A stretch of 64,000 nucleotides of DNA, from positions 1 to 64,000 of the forward strand of contig NZ_CXPG01000022.1 in assembly GCF_001403735.1 (NCBI RefSeq), written 5' to 3'. Position numbers and translations under genes: made by a program. Of this stretch, positions 7,457-13,878 are shown piece by piece; the first letter of the stretch is position 1, and every line of letters begins with the position of its first letter. The DNA comes from Jannaschia rubra (lineage in GTDB: Bacteria > Pseudomonadota > Alphaproteobacteria > Rhodobacterales > Rhodobacteraceae). Below the pieces are notes generated by a model, which saw nothing but the letters and a program-made list of their open reading frames with translations, was not told where the DNA came from and did no database searches.

Positions 7457-7813
7457 ATGAGAACCTTCGCACAATTCGAGATCATCGGCCGGGTCGGGAA
7501 GCACAAGGACGTCGGCGGCACCCTCCGGGTCAGCATCGCGGCCGAATACGGCCGCAAGGACGACCGGGGCGACTTCCAGTCGAAGCCCTACTGGAACGAG
7601 GTCACGATCTTCAACGAGAACGTCGCCAAGTGGGTGCGCGAGAACACGCAGCCCGGCGATGTCGTCCGGGCCTTCGGCACCGTCCGCCAGACGCAGTGGG
7701 AGAACAAGGAGGGCGGGACCGAATACGGGATCACCATGGCGGCCGAGGACTTCGACAACTTCAGCCAGGACGAGCGCCGCCGGCAGGCCCGCAAGGGCGA
7801 CCAGGACCAGTGA
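7457..7813 (+). CDS. Plasmid single-stranded DNA-binding protein
   Basis: This is a 118-residue OB-fold protein. It starts FEIIGRVGKHKDVGGTLRVSIAAEY and contains PYWNEVTIFNENVAKWVRENTQPGDVVRAFGTVRQTQW, the pattern of the short SSB variants carried by alphaproteobacterial plasmids. It lacks the long glycine-rich acidic tail of chromosomal SSB, so protein partners may differ. AAGGAGA precedes the ATG. It should coat single-stranded plasmid DNA. Its place near ardC fits a role in the recipient just after conjugation. Confidence 0.85.
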   Translation: MRTFAQFEIIGRVGKHKDVGGTLRVSIAAEYGRKDDRGDFQSKPYWNEVTIFNENVAKWVRENTQPGDVVRAFGTVRQTQWENKEGGTEYGITMAAEDFDNFSQDERRRQARKGDQDQ

Positions 7814-7863
7814 CGGCCCGGGCGGGCTCCGGCCCGCCCAACCATCCGCCGCAGGAGAGCGCC

Positions 7864-8247
7864 ATGACTGCCTACAAGAAGACGCCCGAGCCCCGGCACG
7901 ACCTTCCCGACCGGCGCCTCTGCGAGACCCGCCGCGTCTCGACGCCCGAGGGCCACACCATCCACCTGACCGTGGGCTACGACCCAAACGAGCCGGACCG
8001 GCCCCGCGAGGTCTTCTACTCCGGCGGCTTCCGCTCGGGCTCGCAACTGGAGTTTCAGGTCCAGGACGCCTGCGTCCTGATCTCCCTCCTCCTACAGCAC
8101 GGCCTCACCCCCGGCGCGGTGCTGAAATCGCTCGCCAAGACCGAGCAGCCCGGCCTCTGGACCGAAGGTGACGAGGAACCCGAGGCCGAGACCGTCCACG
8201 CCAGCCATGTCGGGCTCATCGTCGCCGAGCTGGCGGGCGCGGCATGA
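7864..8247 (+). CDS. Stand-alone TSCPD-domain protein
   Basis: This is a 127-residue protein. The core REVFYSGGFRSGSQLEFQVQDACVLISLLLQHGLTPGAVLKSLAK closely resembles the TSCPD domain at the C-terminus of B12-dependent ribonucleotide reductases, here without a reductase. It may bind DNA, nucleotides or a host reductase. No function is established for the stand-alone form that I can cite. AGGAGAG precedes the ATG, and the stop overlaps the next start (ATGA at 8244). Confidence 0.65.
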   Translation: MTAYKKTPEPRHDLPDRRLCETRRVSTPEGHTIHLTVGYDPNEPDRPREVFYSGGFRSGSQLEFQVQDACVLISLLLQHGLTPGAVLKSLAKTEQPGLWTEGDEEPEAETVHASHVGLIVAELAGAA

Positions 8248-8570
8248 CCTCCGGCTTCAAGGCGAACGTCGTCTTCGAGGCCGATCTGCCCGAGCGCCTC
8301 GCGGCAGGAGCCGCAATCGTCGTTTCCTGCACGGTGGCCCCGACGCGGCGCAGCGGCGGCTACAGGGGCGAATGGACCGTGCAGGTGGTCATGCCATCCG
8401 GTGAACGCCAGCAGCTCGTGACGCAGCGCACGCCCAGCGAAGCGCGGATCATCAAGACCCTAGCCGGCTTGGCCTCCCTGCTTTCCGACGCCGGTTGCTC
8501 CACCGTGAACATCCCGTTCCGAGCGGGCGGCGGCGCGACCAACAGCATCGAGTCCGCAGCGACGAGCTGA
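8244..8570 (+). CDS. Hypothetical protein
   Basis: This is a 108-residue protein, coupled to the TSCPD gene by a 4-nt overlap. Beta-strand-rich segments (VVFEADLPERLAAGAAIVVSC, GEWTVQVVMPSGERQQLV) are followed by a helix. There is no signal peptide, membrane span or metal motif. I recognise no family. As the last gene of the ssb operon it probably shares that operon's regulation. Confidence 0.55.
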   Translation: MTSGFKANVVFEADLPERLAAGAAIVVSCTVAPTRRSGGYRGEWTVQVVMPSGERQQLVTQRTPSEARIIKTLAGLASLLSDAGCSTVNIPFRAGGGATNSIESAATS

Positions 8571-9092
8571 CCCAAGGCCCCTGCCCTACCGGGCACCGGG
8601 CTCTAGTCGTCCCTTCGGTCCTTCCGGAGCCGCGCGCCCCCGTCCTCCCTGCCCCGGCGGCCCGCCGCTGACGCGCCGGCCTTCCGCCCTGCCCCGTCTC
8701 CTACGGAGCCGCGTCCTGGCGGGCGGGGCATGGTCGGCCGCGGCCGCGTGTCTCCGCCCTTCGGGTGACGATCCCTGGGGCACCCCGGACCCGGCCCGCG
8801 CGGCGCGCGGGCCGGCCGGGATCCTCGTGGGCCTTCGGGGTTCGGGCAAGCCGAACGCCGCTTCGGCCGTCCAGGGTGGAGGCGCAGCCTCCCCCCTCGG
8901 ACAAGGGGTCGGGACGGGGCCGTGTCCTCGCGCGTCGCGCTGCGGGCCGCACCACCCCCGTCCCTCTCCCCTTGTCTCGCCCCCCTCCGCTCTCGGCGAG
9001 GCCAGGTTTGCAGGACAGCGGCGCCATGCGCCGTGCCTCCAAACCCGACCCACAGGGGCATCAGACCCCACCGACACCACAAGGAGAGACCC
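8571..9092. promoter_or_regulatory. GC-rich hairpin-rich leader before the ardC-like gene
   Basis: These 520 bp hold no convincing gene. The stretch repeats elements of the leader at 1-371 (the TTCGG..CAAGCCGAA hairpin near 8842 and a C-run/GCAGGA segment near 8990). It also contains a box at 8917-8958 found again, inverted, at 11569-11608. It ends in AAGGAGAG before the ATG at 9093. Transcription control is the likely function. Promoter activity on single-stranded DNA is a hypothesis given in the findings. Confidence 0.4.
8917..8958 (+). repeat. GC-rich box, copy 1 of an inverted pair
   Basis: Fifteen bases (8917-8931) and nineteen bases (8940-8958), separated by 8 nt, are matched exactly by the reverse complement of 11594-11608 and 11569-11587, where the gap is 6 nt. 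Conserved ends with a variable middle suggest a structured or protein-binding element and not coding DNA. Confidence 0.65.
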
Positions 9093-9998
9093 ATGGCGAA
9101 AGAGCGTTTCGACATCCGGCAGCACGTCACGGATACGATCATCGCCCAGATCGAGGCGGGCACGCCCCCGTGGCGTCAGCCGTGGACCGGCGCGCGCACC
9201 GTCGCGGGCTTCCCGCTGCGCCACAACGGCGAGGGCTACAAGGGCGTCAACATCCTGATCCTATGGGCCGCCGCCCATGCCAAGGGCTATGCGTCCGCCC
9301 GCTGGATGACCTTCAATCAGGCCAAGGAACTCGGCGGCATGGTCCGCAAGGGCGAGCGGGCTGCGAAATCCGTCTTCTATGGATCGGTCGAGAAGGAGGA
9401 CGACAAGGCCGAAACGGGCGAGGGGGCCGCGCGCCGCATCCACTTCGCCAAGGTGAACAACGTGTTCAATGCCGACCAGATCGAGGGCCTGCCCGAAGAC
9501 TACTACGTCCGGCCCGAGCCGCCCCGCGACCTCGGGACCGAGGCCGACCCCGCGCTCGACGCATGGTTCGCCGCGACGGGGGCGCAGATCGAGACCAGCG
9601 CCGAGCCCCGCGCCTACTACCGCCCGTCCACCGACCACATCCACATGCCCCCCGTCGAGACGTTCCACAGCGCCGCCGGATACTACGGCACCCTTGCTCA
9701 CGAGGTGACGCACTGGACCGGCGCCGAGAAGCGGCTGGACCGGATCAAGCGGTTCGCGGACCGGAAAGCCTATGCGTTCGAGGAACTTATCGCAGAACTC
9801 GGGGCCTGCTTCCTTGGCGTGCAACTTGGGATCGAGCCGCAATTCGACCAGTCCGCCGCCTATGTCGAGGGATGGCTGGACGCCATGAAGGCGGACCGCG
9901 ACGTGATCTTTCGCGCCGCCGCCGAAGCCCAGAAGGCCGTCGATTTCCTCAACGCCAAGGCGAAGGCCGAGGACGACGGCGGGAGGGCGGCCGCGTGA
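9093..9998 (+). CDS. ardC: ArdC-type antirestriction protein / zincin-like metallopeptidase
   Basis: This is a 301-residue protein. The N-terminal half (FDIRQHVTDTIIAQIEAGTPPWRQPW, then YKGVNILIL and WMTFNQAKELGG) is the ArdC-like ssDNA-binding domain. The C-terminal half carries the zincin motif HEVTH at about residues 203-207 with a downstream EELIAELGACFLG helix supplying the third ligand. Family members protect incoming single-stranded plasmid DNA from restriction. AAGGAGAG precedes the ATG. It heads a short operon with 10049 and 10393. Placement between ssb and the oriT region fits the leading-region model. Confidence 0.88.
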   Translation: MAKERFDIRQHVTDTIIAQIEAGTPPWRQPWTGARTVAGFPLRHNGEGYKGVNILILWAAAHAKGYASARWMTFNQAKELGGMVRKGERAAKSVFYGSVEKEDDKAETGEGAARRIHFAKVNNVFNADQIEGLPEDYYVRPEPPRDLGTEADPALDAWFAATGAQIETSAEPRAYYRPSTDHIHMPPVETFHSAAGYYGTLAHEVTHWTGAEKRLDRIKRFADRKAYAFEELIAELGACFLGVQLGIEPQFDQSAAYVEGWLDAMKADRDVIFRAAAEAQKAVDFLNAKAKAEDDGGRAAA

Positions 9999-10048
9999 GC
10001 GGCCCCCTGCCCTTCCCCAGCACCCCCACCGATCCGAAAGGAACGCCC

Positions 10049-10396
10049 ATGACCATCGGCGAACTTGAGAAGCGCGCGGGCGTCGGCCCCACCATCGAGG
10101 ACCGCGCCGCGTTCTGGAAACCCTTCCACCGCCTGCCCGCGACGGAGGTGATCGACGCGGGCGCGCGCGCCCTGCGCGGCGCCGCCCTGCTGGCCGAGCT
10201 GCCCCACGCCGGCACCCTGACCACCGAGCAGCGGATCGCGCTCGCCCGCTACGCGGTCTTGCGCGGACCCGACTGGAAGGAGGCGCTGCGCGGCGACTGG
10301 ATGGCCGCGCGCAGCGAGCCGGCCCTGCACCGCTTGCGGAACACGCACGGCCCCGCGTGGCTGGCGGGCCTGGCCATGCCGGAGGCGCGGCCATGA
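10049..10396 (+). CDS. Hypothetical protein with HGPxW-type C-terminus
   Basis: This is a 115-residue protein. The C-terminal 45 residues (RGPDWKEALRGDWM..SEPALHRLRNTHGPAWL) match the pattern at the end of the protein encoded at 2906-3511, so the two share a small domain. The N-terminal part is helical and alanine-rich. AAAGGAACG precedes the ATG. The stop overlaps the next start (ATGA at 10393). Function unknown. Confidence 0.6.
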   Translation: MTIGELEKRAGVGPTIEDRAAFWKPFHRLPATEVIDAGARALRGAALLAELPHAGTLTTEQRIALARYAVLRGPDWKEALRGDWMAARSEPALHRLRNTHGPAWLAGLAMPEARP

Positions 10397-10614
10397 CCTC
10401 GAACCTGTCCGACCTCATCAACGAGACGCCGCGCGACCTCCTGACCGGCGAGCCCTATCCCGAGCCGACCGAGCCGCGCCCGGACGACGCGGAGATCGAG
10501 GCCATGCTGTTCGACCGCGCCTGCACCGCCACGGACGGATGCGAGGGCGTGGACCCGGACGGCACATGCTACCACGGGCACCCGTCCTGGCTGTTGCGTC
10601 TGGGTATCCTATGA
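10393..10614 (+). CDS. Small acidic hypothetical protein
   Basis: This is a 73-residue acidic, proline-rich protein with two cysteines in a CTATDGCEGVDPDGTCYHGHPSW segment that could bind a metal (three Cys and two His within about 20 residues). It is coupled to the preceding gene by a 4-nt overlap, and GGAGG lies 7 nt upstream. It is the last gene of the ardC operon, ahead of the hairpin at 10661. Confidence 0.6.
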   Translation: MTSNLSDLINETPRDLLTGEPYPEPTEPRPDDAEIEAMLFDRACTATDGCEGVDPDGTCYHGHPSWLLRLGIL

Positions 10615-10660
10615 CCAGATGATCCCCAGAGGCCGGACGCCTCCCCGTCCGACGCTTCCA

Positions 10661-10695
10661 CAGGCCCCCGCCCGACCTTCTCGGGCGGGGGCCTG
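10661..10695 (+). terminator. Perfect 15-bp hairpin after the ardC operon
   Basis: CAGGCCCCCGCCCGA pairs with TCGGGCGGGGGCCTG around CCTTC. Only CGTCTT follows, so it is not a textbook intrinsic terminator. Position 47 bp after the last gene supports a terminator or RNA-end role. The next 200 bp (10696-10903) contain no gene I can support. Confidence 0.55.
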
Positions 10696-10903
10696 CGTCT
10701 TGCGGGGGCGAAGAACGCGGCGGGCCAGTCCGCCGCGCTGCGCGTGCCGCCCTGGCCCGCGCGGCGCTCCGCGCCGCCCCAGTTGCCCGAGATTCGGCGT
10801 TCTGGCACAAGGGTCTGGAGAGGTGGGCGAACCACCCCGAGAGGCGGCGCATACGGGCACGCATATCGCGGCGGCGGCTGACGCCTGCCGCCGCGACTTC
10901 CGG

Positions 10904-11283
10904 TCAGGTGCAGGTGAACATCATCGGCTGGCCCAGCTCGACGGGCCGTGCCGCATCACCGACTTCCACGACCACGCTCGAATGGCTGCGGAACCCGTCC
11001 AGCAGCGCGGCCCACGCCCCCGGCCCCGCCTCGGCCTTGCCTACCCGGCCGTGGACCAGCTCCGCCTGGAGAAGGTCGCGGGCATGGACGCATCGACGTT
11101 GCCCCCGAAGTTGACTAGGAGGCCCGTCTGCGTCGTGCCGCCATAGACGTTGTTCGGATCGCAGACGAGCGCGAGCGACATCCCGCCATCCCGCGCCTGA
11201 TAGAGGTCCAGGCCACGCTCGATCCCGTGTTCCCAGGCCGCGGACCGCATCCTCGGCGCACAAGCAGAACAGGCCCCCGTCAT
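10904..11283 (-). pseudogene. Frameshifted small secreted-type protein
   Basis: From the ATG at 11283 one frame gives WEHGIERGLDLYQ, then SLALVCDPNNVYGGTTQTGL, LVNFGGN. It loses sense near 11090-11070, and the -1/+1 shifted frame continues with LVHGRV..WAALLDGFRSHSSVVVEVGD and ends LGQPMMFTCT at 10904. The two halves read together as one protein of about 120 residues with terminal cysteines, so I call a frameshift. It could also be a sequencing error. The start overlaps the stop of the 50-residue gene upstream. Confidence 0.5.
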
Positions 11284-11432
11284 TCATAGATCACGTCCGA
11301 CCGGGGGCCGTCCTTCCACATCGGAAACTCCCCCCCTTCCTTCCAACGATAGAGCCAGCCCACGACCGCCCGCGTCCGGGCGTCCCGGATGCGCTTGATC
11401 GCCCTTGCTTCTGTTCTGATCTTGCGTGGCAT
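11280..11432 (-). CDS. 50-residue basic protein, paralogue of 38668-38865
   Basis: This small gene encodes 50 residues. Its RAIKRIRDARTRAVVGWLYRW and terminal SDVIYE match RAIKRVRDRDTREIVGYLYEW and TNVVYE of the protein encoded at 38668. Two independent copies on one element make it a real family. The stop overlaps the start of the frameshifted gene below (TGA within ATGA). It is basic, has no membrane span, and its role is unknown. Confidence 0.65.
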   Translation of the reverse strand: MPRKIRTEARAIKRIRDARTRAVVGWLYRWKEGGEFPMWKDGPRSDVIYE

Positions 11433-11552
11433 GGTTTTCCCTCATCCTCCGATGCACGGCAGGGCCTCCGGACACCGCACCACGCCATCGTGGATGCAGC
11501 GGTCAGGCCCCGCCTGACCGCCTGCCGAGCGGCGAGCGTGAGAGGTGGGGGG

Positions 11553-11624
11553 TGAAGCGAAATAGACAGGGGTGGTGCGGCCCGCAGCCGAAGGCGAGGA
11601 CACGGCCCTGTCTATTTCGCTTCA
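11553..11624. repeat. Perfect 19-bp inverted repeat with 34-nt spacer
   Basis: The arms are 11553-11571 (TGAAGCGAAATAGACAGGG) and 11606-11624. They lie between the VirC2-like gene and the small genes on the minus strand. The spacer holds the inverted copy of the box from the ardC leader. It may be a terminator, an operator or a replication or transfer site. Confidence 0.75.
11569..11608 (-). repeat. GC-rich box, copy 2 (inverted relative to 8917-8958)
   Basis: It contains 19-base and 15-base segments identical to the reverse complement of the box in the ardC leader, separated by 6 nt. It nearly fills the spacer of the 19-bp inverted repeat. Confidence 0.65.
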
Positions 11625-11654
11625 GGGGGGAGGAAGCCTAAACTCCTCCCCCCT
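11624..11654. terminator. Perfect 11-bp hairpin with oriT-like loop
   Basis: AGGGGGGAGGA pairs with TCCTCCCCCCT. The loop AGCCTAAAC, plus the bases before it (GAAGCCTAAAC at 11633-11643), is identical to part of the oriT inverted repeat arm at 13826-13836. It directly abuts the 19-bp repeat and lies 32 bp beyond the VirC2-like stop, so it may end that transcript. Confidence 0.5.
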
Positions 11655-11685
11655 TTGTGGTATGGCTGGACAATCCGCTACGAGC

Positions 11686-12423
11686 TTATCGCCTCTGCTG
11701 GCGCAGCTCCTCGATCACGTCATCGAGGACGGACCAGAACAGGGTCTCGAATTGGCCTCGGACCATCGCGGCGTCCGACTTCACGCGCAGCGGATCGTGC
11801 ACGTCGCGCATCGCATCAAGCATGTCGGCCGGGACATACTTGGTCGTAGAATAGGCCACCGTCATCGGCACCCTGTCCCCTTCCGGCATGGGCACGAATT
11901 CCGGGGTGGGATCGAAGCGTTTCATCGCTCGGCGCCCCGCGAGCGCCAGGACATCGCGCTGCGGCAGACCCCTCGCCACGAGAGGCTTCATCGCCTCGAC
12001 ATGCGCGGTCGTGACCGAGACCTTGAGCGACACCTTCCGCTTCTCGCCCGGTGGAGTGTCGTCTGCCGCACCATCCTTCGATTGCGCGGGGGCGGCATCC
12101 GGATGCTCTGCTTTCGCACGCTTGCCGGGCTTCGCAGCCGGTCGCGGGTTCTCGGCCTTCGTCTCCGGGATCGGATCGGGCGCCGTCTCGGCAGGTTCCA
12201 TGCCCTGATCGGTCGCGACCTGATCGGGTGACGGTTCGGACGTCAGCGAAGCCGCTTCACCTTCGCCCGCAGGTGGCGACGGCTTCACGGGGGGGGTATC
12301 GTCCACAGGGGGTATCCGAACGCTCGCCGGCATCCCGTTCGGCAATGGCGGCCGTTTGGCCTGAAACGTGTGGGCATAGGCCGGATCGCGGCCTTCCACC
12401 TTCGGACGTCCACGACGCGGCAT
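11686..12423 (-). CDS. VirC2-like tandem ribbon-helix-helix protein
   Basis: This is a 245-residue protein. Residues about 20-130 are Pro/Ala/Glu-rich and probably disordered. The C-terminal part shows two RHH-like units: KVSLKVSV-helix-LPQRDVLALAGRRAMKRF (about 132-172), then VPMTVAYSTTKYV-helix-DAAMVRGQFETLFWSVLDDVIEEL (about 185-240). Agrobacterium VirC2 has the same disordered-plus-tandem-RHH plan and binds the overdrive enhancer. The start overlaps the stop of the ATPase gene by 1 nt. Its likely DNA target is the heptad array at 13179-13535. The family assignment is by pattern, not alignment; a ParB-type centromere binder is the alternative. Confidence 0.6.
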   Translation of the reverse strand: MPRRGRPKVEGRDPAYAHTFQAKRPPLPNGMPASVRIPPVDDTPPVKPSPPAGEGEAASLTSEPSPDQVATDQGMEPAETAPDPIPETKAENPRPAAKPGKRAKAEHPDAAPAQSKDGAADDTPPGEKRKVSLKVSVTTAHVEAMKPLVARGLPQRDVLALAGRRAMKRFDPTPEFVPMPEGDRVPMTVAYSTTKYVPADMLDAMRDVHDPLRVKSDAAMVRGQFETLFWSVLDDVIEELRQQRR

Positions 12424-13121
12424 CAGATTTCCCCCATGATCTCATCGAGGATGTCGGAGGCTTCCTGCACCGCCTCATCGAAGTGCTTGACGTGGGAGCG
12501 TTCGAGACCGTTCTTCGAGGTCCGCTTCGCTTCCGCCAGATTGTGCAGGAACCCACCGGCCGCCGCGTCCAGATGTTGCTTGCGGAACATGAAGTAGGTC
12601 GGAAGCACGGGGAAGTTCTCCACGGCCAGCGTCTCGAATTCCTTCTCGGTCACGGTCGGCTTGGCCGTCGCACCCGAAACGACGACCCGAAGCGGAGGAG
12701 CAAGCTCCGGCTGGTCGATCCGATCGAGAAGGCCGGAATACCAATTCACCGTGTCGATCGTGATGAGATAGTCGGTCTTGCCGAGCTTCATCGGCACCAC
12801 GAGAACGTCACTCTGCGCGGCCAGCTCGTCCGCCCAGGCTCCCGCTGCCCCTTGGGTGTCCACGAAGATCAGATCGACCTCTCCGGCTTCGTATGCCTCG
12901 TTCGCCGCCGCTTCGAGGTCTTCGGCGAATTCGAGCTGCCGGTAGGTGACGAGGGGCTCGTCTCTGGCGTATTCGTCCAGCCAGCGATGAAGGCCCTGCT
13001 GCGGATCGGCGTCGAGCGCTAGGCACCGCTTCCCCCGAGAGACCGCCGCGCTCATCAGCGCCTGGGTCAGGGTCGTCTTTCCGGCCCCGCCCTTCCGGGT
13101 CATCACCGTGATGACCTTCAT
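12423..13121 (-). CDS. VirC1/ParA-like ATPase
   Basis: This is a 232-residue deviant Walker-A ATPase. It starts MKVITVMTRKGGAGKTTL, has the Walker-A' region LDADPQQGLHRW, then VDLIFVDTQG and SDVLVVPMKLGKTDYLI. GKR..LDADP...L.RW and the size match VirC1, the relaxosome-recruiting ParA relative, as well as orphan ParA proteins. In-frame starts exist upstream at 13169 and 13187, but the latter lies inside the heptad array, so I prefer 13121 although no strong ribosome-binding site precedes it. It is coupled to the RHH partner gene. It should move or anchor plasmid DNA at the transfer channel or partition the plasmid. Confidence 0.75.
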   Translation of the reverse strand: MKVITVMTRKGGAGKTTLTQALMSAAVSRGKRCLALDADPQQGLHRWLDEYARDEPLVTYRQLEFAEDLEAAANEAYEAGEVDLIFVDTQGAAGAWADELAAQSDVLVVPMKLGKTDYLITIDTVNWYSGLLDRIDQPELAPPLRVVVSGATAKPTVTEKEFETLAVENFPVLPTYFMFRKQHLDAAAGGFLHNLAEAKRTSKNGLERSHVKHFDEAVQEASDILDEIMGEI

Positions 13122-13178
13122 GTCGTCGTTCGCCACCCGCTCATCCTCCACCGTCGAATCTTTCATCATCGACCCCAG

Positions 13179-13535
13179 TTCCGCCATGCGTTATCCGTCA
13201 TGCGTCGTCCGTCGTCTGCTTGCCGTCATGCGTTCGACGTCACGCACCGTCCGCTTTCCGTCATCAGTAGCGCGTCGTCCTTCTTCCGTCACGCGCTTTC
13301 CGTTCTCTTTCTTCCGTTGTGCTTTAGGCGTCACGCGCCACGCGCCTTCCGCTACCTGCCAAGCGTTCCGCGTCGTCCGCCAAGCGTTGTCCGTCCTCCG
13401 TCCTCCGTCCTCCGTCATCCGCTGTCCGTCTGCGGTTAGGCGTCATCTTCCATGCGCTTTTTTCCCTCTGCTTTCCGTCTGCCGTCTTCCGTCATCCGCT
13501 GTCCGTCTGCGGTCATTCGTCTTCCGTCATCCTTC
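13179..13535. repeat. Array of 51 in-register 7-bp repeats (centromere/overdrive candidate)
   Basis: Reading the plus strand in sevens from 13179 to 13535 gives 51 consecutive units with no phase break. The consensus is NTCCGTC, with common variants ATGCGTC, GTCCGCT and ACGCGCC; CTCCGTC occurs three times in a row (13389-13409). Each unit keeps pyrimidines at the end and usually CG at positions 4-5. The array separates the VirC1-like gene from the oriT region. Heptad arrays are the classical binding sites of RHH partition proteins such as omega of pSM19035 (different sequence). Binding by the tandem-RHH protein encoded at 11686 is inferred. Confidence 0.85.
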
Positions 13536-13745
13536 GAGATTGAGGACCGAGATCGTCGTTTCGGCGAGGATGGGTGATCGGATAGCCAGTAGGCGCCCGG
13601 AGAGGCGCTGGGAGGGGTGCTACAGCAGCAAGTCGATATCGCTTGGGGGTAGGGGTGCTCTTGAGAGCATAGGTGGCCCCAGAAGGGATAATCTGTCGGA
13701 CCTTCAGCTTCGCTTTCGGTCGGTCTCACCCGCCGGGTTCGACGC

Positions 13746-13768
13746 GCGGACCCCTGGTCGGGGTCCGC
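13746..13768. other. Perfect 9-bp hairpin next to oriT repeat
   Basis: GCGGACCCC pairs with GGGGTCCGC around TGGTC. It ends 9 bp before the oriT inverted repeat. No T-tract follows. It probably belongs to the transfer origin architecture. Confidence 0.5.
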
Positions 13769-13777
13769 TTCGATGGA

Positions 13778-13845
13778 CTTACCTTCGTTTAGGCTTCGAC
13801 ACTCGCTGCCATCTTCGATTGCGTCGAAGCCTAAACGAAGGTAAG
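13778..13845. repeat. Perfect 23-bp inverted repeat, oriT candidate
   Basis: The arms 13778-13800 and 13823-13845 are exactly complementary around a 22-nt spacer. The repeat lies 33 bp upstream of mobC and the relaxase gene, the usual place for an origin of transfer. The non-coding region 13536-13878 around it also holds smaller palindromes and is best read as the whole oriT region. Confidence 0.75.
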
Positions 13846-13849
13846 AGAC

Positions 13850-13859
13850 TGGCAGGAAA
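13850..13859 (-). other. Candidate nic site (T-DNA-border-like core)
   Basis: TGGCAGGAAA on the plus strand shares its first eight bases with the T-DNA border core TGGCAGGA. The complementary strand reads TTTCCTG|CCA, similar to the TATCCTG|CC nick sequence of VirD2/TraI-type relaxases. The predicted nick lies between 13852 and 13853 on the minus strand, 5 bp from the inverted repeat. The inverted repeat is on the 3' side of the nick, which is not the usual side. Confidence 0.45.
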
Positions 13860-13878
13860 TAGGGGTTGTTTGTTCGCT

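Noticed and set aside
10661-10695. Textbook intrinsic terminator
   Set aside because: The stem is perfect but there is no T-tract, so I list it only at moderate confidence and do not use it to define an operon end firmly.
13179-13535. CRISPR-like repeat array
   Set aside because: Units are 7 bp with no spacers and no cas genes; it is a heptad DNA array.
13108-13878. Extension of mobC upstream through the heptad array
   Set aside because: The translated array is a Ser/Arg/Val repeat with no fold, a product of the 7-bp DNA period; the conserved protein begins at 13879.
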